NCBI GenBank assembly: GCA_964017155.1
Contig: OZ024862.1
Location: 994,501 to 1,058,500 of the forward strand
Origin: Oasisia sp. SBJ-2009
Taxonomy: Eukaryota; Annelida; Polychaeta; Sabellida; Siboglinidae
DNA length: 64,000 nucleotides
Direction of reading: 5' to 3'
Below the pieces are notes generated by a model. That model had not been told where the DNA came from and did no database searches. It saw only the letters and a program-made list of their open reading frames with translations. Below are positions 26,481 to 63,699 of the stretch, one piece after another. Numbering within the stretch: position 1 is the first letter of the stretch; every line of letters begins with the position of its first letter. Both the position numbers and the translations under genes were made by a program.

Positions 26481-28829
26481 TTACCAAACAAAATACCAAA
26501 CAGAAAGTTTACAAACACGTTATGTTTATAAAACAAAAAAAACGGTTTACACACAAGTTTGTTTACAAAACAAAAATTTAGAGAGAAGTTATGTTTACAA
26601 AACAAAACAAAAGTTTACAAACAGATTATGTTTACAAAACAAAACAATACAAAACAGAAAGTTTACAAACACGTTATGTTTATAAAACAAAAATTTACAG
26701 ACAAGTTACGTTTACAAAAGTTTACAAACACGTTATGGTTACAAAACAAAATACAAAACAGAAATTTTATAAACACGTTATGTTTATCAAACAAAACGTT
26801 TTCATACAAGTTATGTTTACAAAAGAAACAAATGTTTACAAAACAAAAGTTTTACAACACGTTATGTTCACAAAACAAAATACAAAACATATTTTACTAA
26901 GTCAGCGTGTCAACTTTGAACCATTTCACAACTTGTCAGTGTTTCACAGCGATGACTTTGTCAGTTTCACGTAGTTTTAGTGTATACATGCTATAACTTT
27001 GTCAAGTTTTTTCATATTTTACTGGTATCTTATAAAGTTGGTGCACCGTGTGAGTAAAATATGACAAACTTGACAAAGTTATGGTATGTAAACCCTAAAC
27101 ATATGTGAAATGGTATAAAGTTGGTGCACCGTGTGAGTAAAATATGACAAACTTGACAAAGTTATGGTATGTAAACCCTAAAAATAAGTGAAATTTACAA
27201 AGTGATGGCGGTGAAACGCTGAAAAAGTTGTGAAATTATACAAAGTTGGTGCACAGGTTTGGTAAAATATGACAAACTTCACAAAGTTATGGTGTTGAAA
27301 CAGAAACATATTCCATTTTACTACAAGTTACAAGAATAAGTTAGTTAAATTAGTAAAAACACTACCTGTGTAACACAATGAAACGATGAAACGTTACGAA
27401 ATGGAACGAGGTTAGCAAACCGACTTAGCAGAATATGAGAAACTTGACAAAGTTATGGTGTTGAAACAGAAACAGATTCCATTTTACTACAAGTTACAAG
27501 AATAAGTTAGTTAAATTAGTAAAAACACTACCTGTGTAACACAATGAAACGATGAAACGTTACGAAATGGAACGAGGTTAGCAAACCGACTTAGCAGAAT
27601 ATGAGAAACTTGCCAAAGTTATAGCATGTAAACACTAAAATACGTGAAAATGACAAAGTCATCGTGGTGATGCGTTGAAAAATTGTGAAATGGTACAAAA
27701 GTCGGCACACCGAGTTAGTAAAATATGAAATAACTTGACAAAGTTATGACGTATAATAGAAAAATATTCTATTTACTAAAAATAACAAAAATAACTTAGT
27801 TAAATTTGTTAAAACACCACCTGTCTAACGCAATGACACGGTAAAACGTTACGAAATGCTATGTAGATAGCACACTGACTCAGGCAAATAAGAAAACTTG
27901 TCAAGGTTATCGCGATGAAACTTTAAATGGAACCAGTTTTAACGTTATGACTATGGTCGAAGGTCTAATTTTACAAGAAATTGTGTTATGGTGCTGGTCT
28001 GCCCCGCCATTTTTACGGAAGTTGTGTTTTGCACGTGGTAGGAAACGTCATTTATGGTGTGCGCATGACATAAAACTGTCCTAGCCTCGTGATTATAAGT
28101 GCAAATTATAACGTAACATCAAGCAATATAGTAAGATAAAATAACATAAAATAATATAACACAACATAATAAAATAAAATAACATAACATAAATAATTGT
28201 GATATAATATAACATAATGTAACATAAAGCAACACAATAAAATTACATAATATAAAATAATATAACACAACATAATAAAATAACATAATATAACATAACG
28301 TAAAGCAACATAATAAAATTAAATAAGATAATAAAATTAAAGTAAAATAAAAAACGAACAAAAATAAATTAATATAACAAAACATAAAAAATATGGCCGA
28401 AACAAAATAAAGTAATACAACATAACAGAACATAACATAATGTAATATAACATACAAAACATAATAAAATAAAATAACATAAAATATAGATTTTACTCAC
28501 ACGGTGCACACACTTTATACCATTTCACATATTTTTTGCGTTTCACCGCCATGACTTTGTCAATTTCATGTATTTTTAGTGTTTACATGCTATAACTTGT
28601 CGTTGCTCAATCCATACACACGAGACTAGGACAGTTTTATGTCATGCGCAGACCATAACTTCCGTTAAAATGACGCTTCCTACCACGTGCAAAACACAAC
28701 TTCCGTAAAAATGTCGGGTCACATCAGGACCATAACACAATTTCTTACAAAATTACACATTCAATCATAGTGATAACGTTAAAAACTAGTGCCATTTAAA
28801 GTTTCCACGCAATAATCCTGCCAACTTTT
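25940..28829. repeat. Direct duplication, copy 1 (partner ~34085-36972)
   Basis: The sequence recurs at a constant offset of about 8144 bp with very few differences (for example GTAAACCCT versus GTAAACGCT). It ends sharply at CCAACTTTT: copy 1 continues with AGTTTTACAAC and copy 2 with CTTATTTCACTG. The copy covers pentamer satellite, the ~35-bp family and a run of ~124-bp units. Confidence 0.9.
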
Positions 28830-28830
28830 A

Positions 28831-31693
28831 GTTTTACAACACGTTATGTTCACAAAACAAAATACAAAACATATTTTACTAAGTCGGCGTGTCAACTTTG
28901 AACCATTTCACAACTTGTCAGTGTTTCACAGCGATGACTTTGTCAATTTCACGTAGTTTTAGTGTATACATGCTATAACTTTGTCAAGTGTTTTCATATT
29001 TTACTTAGTGGGTGTGCTAACCTCGTTCCATTTCGTAACGTTTCACCGTACATTGCGTCAGACAGGTGGTGTTTTCACAAATTTAACTAAGTTATGCTTG
29101 TAACTTGAAGAGAAATGGAATATTTTTCTGTTTCGACGCCGTAAACTTGTCGAGTTTTCATATTTTATTAAGTCGGCGTGCCAACTTTGTACCATTTCAC
29201 AACTTTTCAGCGTTTCATCGCGATGACTTTGTCACTTTGACGTAGTTTTAGTGTTTACATGCGATAAGTTTGTCAAGTTTTTCATATTTACTAAATCGGT
29301 ATGCTAACCTCGTTCCATTTCGTAACTTTTTTACCGTACATTGCGTTAGACAGATGGTGTTTTCACAAATTTAACTAAGTTATTCTTGTAACTTGTAGTA
29401 AAATTTAATATGTTTCTGTTTCGACGCGATAAACTTGTCGAGTTTTCATATTTTACTAAGTCGGCGGGTACTTTCATAACTTGGTACTTTCATAACCTTC
29501 TGTGGAAAAACTTTGGCACTTTCTATCATACACCGTGAACAATCTAGAAAATGTTGGGTTGCGACGTCACTTCTTTAAAAACGTATGCCACCTAGCAGAT
29601 AACTTTGACACTACGTTAGACGCGAACCCCATCTGGCGGACAAAACAGCCACTAATTTGGGTTTGACATAGAAAACTATGGCTTCGACTATATCCATAAC
29701 ATAAATTGTTGTAAAATGGTGGCTTCGGGCACAGTCATAGCGTGTAGCGTAGTGAGGTGGCAACCGAATATTTTTTCTAGATTTGGTTGGGGACTTATAC
29801 GATAATGACTTAGTAAAATACGAATACTTGACATAATTACCACATCAAAACGTTAAGTTATGTTATGGCTGTGGACGCGACCACCATTTTCCCGGACGTT
29901 TTGTCTTACACGTGAGAGGAATCATCCTGTTTATGGAAGTTATGTTTTTTGCACGTGACCCGAAGCTTCATTGTTTACGCAAGTTACGTTTTACACGTGG
30001 TAGGAGCCCATTTTTGGTAGAAGTTATGATACGAATTTGGTATGAAGTGGAAAGATTCCTCTTTCTATCTCGTTAACTCGCCAAGTGTTATGAAATTACC
30101 AATTGCAAATTGACTTTAGTAAAATACGAATATTTGCCAAGGTTACGGTCTCGAAACACAAAAAGGTATGTCATGACTGTGACCGAAGCCGCCATTTTAC
30201 AAGAAATTATGTTACGGAAGTAGTCGAAGCCATCGTTTTCAATGTCAAACCCTAATTAGTGGCGGCTGTTTTTTCCTCGCTATATGTGGGCTCGCGTCTA
30301 ACGTAGTGTCAGAGTATACGCTAGATGGTACCAGTATTTAAAGAAGTGACGTGGCAAGCCAACATTTGTTCTAGATTGTTTTAGATTTGGTTAGGAAAAT
30401 GATGTGTGTCGTAAGAAAAACCACCAAGGTTCTCGGTTTATGATAGACAGTGTCAAGGTTTTCCCACAGAAGGTTTTGAAAGTAACAAGATGACTTAGAA
30501 AAATACGACAAAGTGACAAAGTCATGGCGGTGAAACGGAGAAAGGTTGTGAAATGGTACAAAGTTGGGACACCGACTAAGTAAAATATGAAAACTTGACT
30601 AAGTTATCACGTGGAAACAGAAACATATTTCATTTTACTACAAGTTACAAGAATAAGTTAGTTAAATTTGCGAAAACGTCATCTGTCTAACGCAATGTAC
30701 GGTGAAACGTTACGAAATGGAACGAGGTTAGCACACCGACTAAGTAAAACACGAATATTTAATAAGGGTTTCATCCCAAAACTGTAAAAGTTACGTTATG
30801 ACTGTGACCGACGCCACCATTTTACAACAATTTATGTTATGGATATAGTCGAAGCCATAGTTTTCTATGTCAAACCCAAATTAGTGGCTGTTTTGTCCGC
30901 CAGATGGGGTTCGCGTCTAACGTAGTGTCAAAGTTATCTGCTAGGTGGCATACGTTTTTAAAGAAGTGACGTCGCAACCCAAGATGTTTCTAGATTGTTC
31001 ACGGTGTATGATAGAAAGTGCCACAGTTTTTCCACAGAAGGTTGAAAGTACCAAGTTGACAAGTAGTGAAATGGTACAAAGTTGGCACGCAGACATAGTA
31101 AAATATGAAAAAAATTATTTAATTTTACTACACGTTACAAGAATAACTTAGTAAATTTGCGAAAACGTCACCTGTCTAACGCAATGTATGTTGACACGTT
31201 ACGAAATGGAACGAGGTTACACACCGACTAAGTAAAATATGGAACAACTTGACAAAGTTATGACATCTAATCACTAAAACTACGTCAAATTGCCAAAGTC
31301 ATTGCGATGAAACGCTGAAAAGTTGTGAAATGGTACAAAGTTGGCACGCCGACTTAGTAAAATATGAAAACTCGACAAGTTTACGGCGTCGAAACAGAAA
31401 CATATTAAATTTTACTACAAGTTACAAGAATAACTTAGTTAAATTTGTGAAAACACCATCTGTCTAACGCAATGTACGGTGAAAAAGTTACGAAATGGAA
31501 CGAGGTTAGCATACCGATTTAGTAAATATGAAAAACTTGACAAAGTTATAGCATGTATACACTAAAACTACGTGAAACTGACAAAGTCATCGCTGTGAAA
31601 CACTGACAAGTTGTGAAATGGTTCAAAGTTGACACGCCGACTTAGTAAAATATGTTTTGTATTTTGTTTTGTGAACATAACGTGTTGTAAAAC
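28831..31693. repeat. Inner 2.9-kb palindrome centred near 30262
   Basis: GTTTTACAACACGTTATG at 28831 faces its complement ending at 31693. CCACCTAGCAGATAACTTTG near 29590 faces CAAAGTTATCTGCTAGGTGG near 30930. The arms are made of ~124-bp units plus a GACGTCACTTCTTTAAA block. The middle part around 30240-30400 adds a further diverged copy. No gene is seen. Confidence 0.85.
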
Positions 31694-34600
31694 TTTTGTT
31701 TAGTAAACATTTGTTTATTTTGTAAACATAACTTGTATGAAAACGTTTTGTTTTATAAACATAACGTGTATATAAAATTTCTGTTTTGTATTTTGTTTTG
31801 TAAACATAACGTGTTTGTAAACTTTTGTAAACGTAACTTGTCTGTAAATTTTTGTTTTATAAACATAACGTGTTTGTAAACTTTCTGTTTTGTATTGTTT
31901 TGTTTTGTAAACATAACCTGTTTGTAAACTTTTGTTTTGTTTTGTAAACATAACTTCTCTCTAAATTTTTGTTTTGTAAACAAACTTGTGTGTAAACCTT
32001 TTTTTTGTTTTACAAACATAACGTGTTTGTAAACTTTCTGTTTTGTATTTTGTTTTGTAAAATGATTTTATTATGTTGCTTTATGTTATGTTATGTTATT
32101 TTATTTTATTATGTTGTTTTATATTATTTTGTGTTATTTTATTATATTATGTTGCTTTATTTAACTTTATTTTGTTATATTATATTATGTTATGTTATGT
32201 TCTGTTGCTTTGTTATTTTACTTTATTTTATTTCTCCTTATTTCATTTTATGTTGTGTTATATTACTTTATGTTATTTAATATTATTAAGTTGCCTTATT
32301 TTAAGTTATGTTATGTTACATCATATTATGTTATGTTATGTTATGTTCAGTTCTGTTCTGTTACATATTTTATTTTATTATCATGCTGTATGTTATATTC
32401 TATATTTTATGTTATTTTAATTTATTATGTTTCTTTATATTATATTACATTATGTTATGCTCTGTTATGTTATATTACTTAATTTTATTTCGTCTTATTT
32501 CATTGTTGTTATATTATTTTCCTTTATTTTATTTCTCCTTATTTCATTTTATGTTGTGTTATATTACTTTATGTTATTTAATATTATTATGTTGCCTTAT
32601 TTTAAGTTATGTTATGTTATGTTATGTTATGCTATGCTATGCTATGCTATGCTATGCTATGCTATGCTATGCTATGCTATGCTATGCTATGCTATGCTAT
32701 GCTATGCTATGCTATGCTATGCTATGCTATGCTATGCTATGCTATGTTATGCTATGCTATGCTATGTTATGTTATGTTATGTTACATCATATTATGTTTT
32801 GTTCTGTTCTGTTACATATTTTATTTTATTATCATGCTGTATGTTATGTTCTATATTTTATGTTATTTTATTTTATTATGTTTTGTATGTTATATTACAT
32901 TATGTTATGTTCTGTTATGTTGTATTACTTTATTTTATTTCGTCTTATTTCATTTTATGTTTTGTTATATTAATTTATTTTTGTTCGTGTTATTTTATTT
33001 TACTTTAATTTTATTATCTTATTTTATTTTATTTTATTATGTTGCTTTATGTTATGTTATATTATGTTATTTTATTATGTTGTGTTATATTATTTTATAT
33101 TATGTAATTTTATTGTGTTGCTTTATGTTACATTATGTTATATTATATCACAATTATTTATGTTATGTTATTTTATTTTATTATGTTGTGTTATATTATT
33201 TTATGTTATTTTATCTTACTATATTGCTTGATGTTACGTTATAATTTGCACTTATAATCACGAGGCTAGGACAGTTTTATGTCATGCGCACACCATAAAT
33301 GACGTTTCCTACCACGTGCAAAACACAACTTCCGTAAAAATGGCGGGGCAGACCAGCACCATAACACAATTTCTTGTAAAATTAGACCTTCGACCATAGT
33401 CATAACGTTAAAACTGGTTCCATTTAAAGTTTCATCGCGATAACCTTGACAAGTTTTCTTATTTGCCTGAGTCAGTGTGCTATCTACATAGCATTTCGTA
33501 ACGTTTTACCGTGTCATTGCGTTAGACAGGTGGTGTTTTAACAAATTTAACTAAGTTAGTTTTGTTATTTTTAGTAAATAGAATATTTTTCTATTATACG
33601 TCATAACTTTGTCAAGTTATTTCATATTTTACTAACTCGGTGTGCCGACTTTTGTACCATTTCACAATTTTTCAACGCATCACCACGATGACTTTGTCAT
33701 TTTCACGTATTTTAGTGTTTACATGCTATAACTTTGGCAAGTTTCTCATATTCTGCTAAGTCGGTTTGCTAACCTCGTAGTGTTTTTATATTAAATATTC
33801 TGTATATCATACAGCATGATAATAAAATAAAATATGTAACAGAACAGAACAAAACATAATATGATGTAACATAACATAACATAACATAGCATAGCATAGC
33901 ATAGCATAGCATAGCATAGCATAGCATAGCATAGCATAGCATAGCATAGCATAGCATAGCATAGCATAGCATAGCATAGCATAGCATAGCATAGCATAGC
34001 ATAGCATAGCATAGCATAGCATAGCATAGCATAGCATAGCATAGCATAGCATAGCATAGCATAGCATAGCATAGCATAACATAACGTAACTTAAAATAAG
34101 GCAACATAATAATATTAAATAACATAAAGTAATATAACACAACATAAAATGAAATAAGGAGAAATAAAATAAAGGAAAATAATATAACAACAATGAAATA
34201 AGACGAAATAAAATTAAGTAATATAACATAATAGAGCATAACATAATGTAATATAATATAAAGAAACATAATAAATTAAAATAACATAAAATATAGAATA
34301 TAACATACAACATGATAATAAAATAAAATATGTAACAGAACTGAACATAACATAACATAACATAATATGATGTAACATAACATAACTTAAAATAAGGCAA
34401 CTTAATAATATTAAATAACATAAAGTAATATAACACAACATAAAATGAAATAAGGAGAAATAAAATAAAGTAAAATAACAAAGCAACATAACATAACATA
34501 ACATAATATAATATAACAAAATAAAGTAAAATAAAGCAACATAATATAATAAAATAACACAAAATAATATAAAACAACATAATACAATAAAATAACATAA

Positions 34601-35046
34601 CATAAAGCAACATAATAAAATCATTTTACAAAACAAAATACAAAACAGAAAGTTTACAAACACGTTATGTTTATAAAACAAAAAAACGGTTTACACACAA
34701 GTTTGTTTACAAAACAAAAATTTAGAGAGAAGTTATGTTTACAAAACAAAACAAAAGTTTACAAACAGGTTATGTTTACAAAACAAAACAATACAAAACA
34801 GAAAGTTTACAAACACGTTATGTTTATAAAACAAAAATTTACAGACAAGTTACGTTTACAAAAGTTTACAAACACGTTATGGTTACAAAACAAAATACAA
34901 AACAGAAATTTTATAAACACGTTATGTTTATCAAACAAAACGTTTTCATACAAGTTATGTTTACAAAAGAAACAAATGTTTACAAAACAAAAGTTTTACA
35001 ACACGTTATGTTCACAAAACAAAATACAAAACATATTTTACTAAGT
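31640..35046. repeat. Nested 3.4-kb inverted repeat centred near 33343
   Basis: The ~35-bp family and pentamer satellite at 31650-33235 face their reverse complement at 33800-35040. Both arms carry a pure CTATG pentamer block, (TGCTA)n at 32626-32760 and (ATAGC)n at 33888-34077, of unequal length. The centre (33240-33780) holds a reverse copy of the 23160-23700 block. Confidence 0.85.
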
Positions 35047-36972
35047 CAGCGTGTCAACTTTGAACCATTTCACAACTTGTCAGTGTTTCACAGCGATGAC
35101 TTTGTCAGTTTCACGTAGTTTTAGTGTATACATGCTATAACTTTGTCAAGTTTTTTCATATTTTACTGGTATCTTATAAAGTTGGTGCACCGTGTGAGTA
35201 AAATATGACAAACTTGACAAAGTTATGGTATGTAAACCCTAAACATATGTGAAATGGTATAAAGTTGGTGCACCGTGTGAGTAAAATATGACAAACTTGA
35301 CAAAGTTATGGTATGTAAACGCTAAAAATAAGTGAAATTTACAAAGTGATGGCGGTGAAACGCTGAAAAAGTTGTGAAATTATACAAAGTTGGTGCACAG
35401 GTTTGGTAAAATATGACAAACTTCACAAAGTTATGGTGTTGAAACAGAAACATATTCCATTTTACTACAAGTTACAAGAATAAGTTAGTTAAATTAGTAA
35501 AAACACTACCTGTGTAACACAATGAAACGATGAAACGTTACGAAATGGAACGAGGTTAGCAAACCGACTTAGCAGAATATGAGAAACTTGACAAAGTTAT
35601 GGTGTTGAAACAGAAACAGATTCCATTTTACTACAAGTTACAAGAATAAGTTAGTTAAATTAGTAAAAACACTACCTGTGTAACACAATGAAACGATGAA
35701 ACGTTACGAAATGGAACGAGGTTAGCAAACCGACTTAGCAGAATATGAGAAACTTGCCAAAGTTATAGCATGTAAACACTAAAATACGTGAAAATGACAA
35801 AGTCATCGTGGTGATGCGTTGAAAAATTGTGAAATGGTACAAAAGTCGGCACACCGAGTTAGTAAAATATGAAATAACTTGACAAAGTTATGACGTATAA
35901 TAGAAAAATATTCTATTTACTAAAAATAACAAAAATAACTTAGTTAAATTTGTTAAAACACCACCTGTCTAACGCAATGACACGGTAAAACGTTACGAAA
36001 TGCTATGTAGATAGCACACTGACTCAGGCAAATAAGAAAACTTGTCAAGGTTATCGCGATGAAACTTTAAATGGAACCAGTTTTAACGTTATGACTATGG
36101 TCGAAGGTCTAATTTTACAAGAAATTGTGTTATGGTGCTGGTCTGCCCCGCCATTTTTACGGAAGTTGTGTTTTGCACGTGGTAGGAAACGTCATTTATG
36201 GTGTGCGCATGACATAAAACTGTCCTAGCCTCGTGATTATAAGTGCAAATTATAACGTAACATCAAGCAATATAGTAAGATAAAATAACATAAAATAATA
36301 TAACACAACATAATAAAATAAAATAACATAACATAAATAATTGTGATATAATATAACATAATGTAACATAAAGCAACACAATAAAATTACATAATATAAA
36401 ATAATATAACACAACATAATAAAATAACATAATATAACATAACGTAAAGCAACATAATAAAATTAAATAAGATAATAAAATTAAAGTAAAATAAAAAACG
36501 AACAAAAATAAATTAATATAACAAAACATAAAAAATATGGCCGAAACAAAATAAAGTAATACAACATAACAGAACATAACATAATGTAATATAACATACA
36601 AAACATAATAAAATAAAATAACATAAAATATAGATTTTACTCACACGGTGCACACACTTTATACCATTTCACATATTTTTTGCGTTTCACCGCCATGACT
36701 TTGTCAATTTCATGTATTTTTAGTGTTTACATGCTATAACTTGTCGTTGCTCAATCCATACACACGAGACTAGGACAGTTTTATGTCATGCGCAGACCAT
36801 AACTTCCGTTAAAATGACGCTTCCTACCACGTGCAAAACACAACTTCCGTAAAAATGTCGGGTCACATCAGGACCATAACACAATTTCTTACAAAATTAC
36901 ACATTCAATCATAGTGATAACGTTAAAAACTAGTGCCATTTAAAGTTTCCACGCAATAATCCTGCCAACTTT
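34085..36972. repeat. Direct duplication, copy 2
   Basis: Partner of 25940-28829 at an offset of about 8144 bp. Very high identity suggests a recent event or a repeated contig segment. Confidence 0.9.
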
Positions 36973-38145
36973 TCTTATTTCACTGAGCCAGTGTGCTCAT
37001 CTCGTTCCATTTTCGTAACGTTTCACCGTTTCATTGCGTTACACAGGTGACGTTTTCGCAAATTTAACTAAGTTATTCTTGTACCGTGTAGTAAAATGAA
37101 ATAATTTTCTGTTTCCACGTGATAACTTAGTCAAGTTTTCACATTTTACTAACTCGATGTGCCAACGTTGTACCACTTTACAACTTTTTTCATCGTTTCA
37201 CCGCCATCACTTTGTCAATTCTACGTGTTTTTAGTGTTTACATCCCATAACTTTGTCATGTTTTTTCATATTTTACTAACTCCATGTGCCAACTTTGTAC
37301 TATTTCGCAACTTTTTCAGCGTTACATCCCCATCACTTTGTCAATTTTACGTGTTTTTAGTGTTTACATCCCATAACTTTGTCATGTTTTTCATATTTTA
37401 CTGTATTGCAACATTGTATCGAGTTGGATGAAAAAACAGTGGAGTCATAGAGTACAATATTAAGTCACGTGATCGATTAGCCGAATTCGTATCCGTTAGA
37501 TGACTCCACCTGTTCTGTCACCTAGTGTATAATTCGTCATCTATCCGCGAGGAGACGCTGCATAACACCTAACGCCATTTTGATGTAATTAAAAAAAATA
37601 AGACACACGAATTTGGACAGTAGTAGTTCGTGAATTGTCCGTAAGGGGACGACACTAATACACGACCTATCCACCAGAGACGCACGAATTTACGTAGTAT
37701 TAGTTCGTGACTTGCCCACCAGGCAGCGCCACTAATACACGACCTATCCGGCAGAGGGCGCCTTAAACATTAAGACGCACGAATTTGGACAGTACTAGTT
37801 CGTGAATTGTCCGTAAGAGGGCGTCACTAGTGCAGGACCTATCCGCCAGGGGGAGCCTTTAAAAAAATAAGACGCACGAATTTGGACAGTACTAGTTTGT
37901 GACTTGTCCGTAAGAGGGCGCCACTAATGCATGACCTATCGGCCAGGGGGCGCCACTTAAAACATAAGACGCACGAATTTTGACACTACTAATTCGTGAC
38001 TTGTCAACCAGACGGCGCGACTAGTGCATGATCTATCCGCCAGATGGCGCCACTAGTACACGACTTATCCGCCAGAGGGCGACACTTGACCGGTGGAATT
38101 ACACCGCGCCGCGCCAAGTGCCCAGCGATATCACCCTACATTACT
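36634..38145 (-). repeat. Right inverted arm of the foldback element
   Basis: Reverse complement of 21501-22835: ~124-bp units first, then the GGCGCC-core modules, ending in CGCCAAGTGCCCAGCGATATC and ATTACT. Confidence 0.9.
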
Positions 38146-38277
38146 GCTCATGTACATGTAGAATATATTGATTGATTGATTAATTGATTGATTGGTATAA
38201 GAATTTACCTTTTGATTCTGCAGAATCGAGGGAAAGGGAAACTGTGTCTGTGGAATGTGGTTAGGGAGCAGACACAG

Positions 38278-38345
38278 CAGTGGCGCACTGGTTAGAGCTT
38301 AGATCGGAGGCTTGACTAAGAATTCCTTTATTCGAGACTTGTGTG
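38278..38345 (+). mobile_element. tRNA-like SINE head
   Basis: TGGCGCACTGG at 38281 fits the A-box consensus, and TTATTCGAGACTT about 50 nt downstream resembles a B box. The stems are not complete, so a SINE head is more likely than a functional tRNA. Confidence 0.4.
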
Positions 38346-39574
38346 ACTATGTCGAAACATTGGCAAGTTCTTTCACTCTACATTTTTCGTTTCATTCGGT
38401 TCGAGGGATTCTGGTGGATATGATGTAAGACCACAATAACATGTTCGCCCAAAGAGTACCCTACAGTAATAACATTATGCAGGTTGTCTGAATGTCTGTG
38501 AGGACATACGTAGTGTTGAGTGAGCAGAACTGATGGTTTTGTGCAGCGTCGCATCCGAGCTGTCAAATTACCACAGATGACAGTCGGTGTTTGTCTGCGT
38601 AGCAATGCATGTGTCATTTATATTGGTGATGTCAAAACGACAGGTCACTGTCTGATATTAGCAGGAATGAAATAAGGGGCGTCAGGTTTAAAAGTCGTGT
38701 GTGGGAACCTGAGTTATTAGAATTTTACGAATTTTACATGTCTACCAATAGTAGTGGACCAGCCAAACACTGAAAAGTGCTCTAGAATTATTTTCATCGG
38801 CATTGTTTGTTAATAGCGGGCATCCATGCTAGATAAGTAACCCATGGTATGCGAAAATGACTAGGGTGGATGCCACGCCCGATTTTTAATTTAAAGGTCA
38901 TTTTGAAGGTCACAAAGTCAACTGGGGTCAAAATGTCGGTTTTTATTTTCGTGACGATTTGATCTCTATATATGAGTAGATCTTTACAAATCAGATGATG
39001 GCAGTGACCTCAGGACATCCAATAAAGGCATTGATGTACAAGCAAGGATTCCATTTTTGAAATAGGAGTCATTACTATTCCAGAATGGAATTGATCTTAT
39101 GCGTGAACAGGATATATTAGATCATGTGTCTCATTCACGAGTTATATTACCAGACACACTGCCTGGCATGTTGTTTTGTCTTTCAAATAAGTAGATGCCT
39201 CAACATGGACACATTTCAACCACAGCATACATTATTTTAATCAATGCCTTAATTCCAATTCACATGTATAAAAATAAAATGAGTGTGTACCAAATATTCT
39301 GTATAGTTACTTAATAACATTAGATGAAAACTGGTTGCATTGGCTCAGTGTTCTTGACAGAACATGTCACGTGTGTGATACTGATCTATTCTGAACTATT
39401 TACATATCATTATTTTACAAAATGTACAATAATCAACATTTGTTAAATACATAGTCACTAAGTACTTGCTGGAATACAAATAACATAGTCATTATTGCAC
39501 ATTCCACTGCAAAAACAGTAAATACCTGGTTCTCATGTTGATCACAATTACCAGATTGTTACACATATTACATA

Positions 39575-39684
39575 TTTATTTTAATATCTGACTAAAACAG
39601 AAGACCCAGACATAGATGAAACTCAATTACAATTACACTAGAATTATTTTGCTAGAAATCAATTTACAAACCAGTCGCTTTAAT
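39575..39684 (-). terminator. Candidate EXOC8 polyadenylation signals
   Basis: On the minus strand, ATTAAA lies at 39684-39679 and AATAAA at 39580-39575, about 510 and 615 bp after the EXOC8 stop codon. In AT-rich DNA such hexamers arise by chance. Assignment rests on position only. Confidence 0.25.
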
Positions 39685-40194
39685 TTGTACATGGTGTATT
39701 TACAATCGATCTTCTCTCTGATTTAAATACACAGCAACAGGCAAGCTTGTTCTGCTAGAATAGTTGTTTTTGATAGCTCAAGCATGGCTCTGCAGCAGAA
39801 TGTGGCATGAATCAATGGGATGCCATTGGGAACATATGTGCAATACTTATATGCTGCACAGTTGTGACAAGGAAGAAATATACAACATAGTGACCTAATA
39901 TCTAGCCTGTCCATAACATAACATACAGTCTGCTTCATCCATCATCCATTTCAAACCAGGGATGTAATTATTAGCAGGAAGTTGATTGAATCTGTCATAC
40001 TTTGTCCCACTTTGGTCCTATTTGTGCCAGATGTGCCCATCACAACATTCCTTCTGGCAACTTTTACTTAGCCACACTTATCTCATAGACCGCTGTGGTT
40101 GCTATTTTAACATTTTGTATACAGATATGAGAACTGTTTAAAGTGACAAGTGAAATGACTACGCAGACAGACTTTATCAAGTCAGACTCTCCAC

Positions 40195-63681
<23,487 letters not shown>

Positions 63682-63699
63682 CTGACATTAGAGTCAAGG

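Larger units (their letters stand above)
21498..38145. mobile_element. Candidate giant (16.6 kb) foldback-type element, non-coding
   Basis: Left end AGTAATATAGGGTGAT (21501) and right end ATCACCCTACATTACT (38145) are inverted near-copies. They continue inward through CGCTGGGCACTTGGCGCGGCG, then an array of short modules with GGCGCCATCTGGCGGAT-like cores, then a ~124-bp repeat family. The inverted similarity extends 1.3-1.5 kb. Outside lie GCTCATTTA (21489-21497) and GCTCATGTA (38146-38154), a candidate 9-bp target duplication with one mismatch. Long inverted ends made of tandem subrepeats with a 9-bp target duplication are known from Drosophila Foldback elements, of the Mutator-like superfamily. 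No transposase was found. The element identity is inferred; the inverted ends are seen directly. Confidence 0.6.
38155..40194. other. Intergenic / probable EXOC8 3' UTR, no gene seen
   Basis: AT-rich unique sequence with no convincing coding frame. It begins with a short (TTGA)n run near 38170. The part nearest 40195 is probably the 3' UTR of EXOC8, transcribed leftwards. Confidence 0.5.

Noticed and set aside
23695..34681. Cys-Tyr-Val-Met-Leu-rich frames resembling membrane proteins
   Set aside because: Pentamer satellite read on one strand; the same pattern appears in several frames and in every duplicated copy.
21498..38145. Viral or Polinton-like giant element
   Set aside because: No polymerase, integrase, ATPase, capsid or other coding region was found; the interior is satellite DNA.
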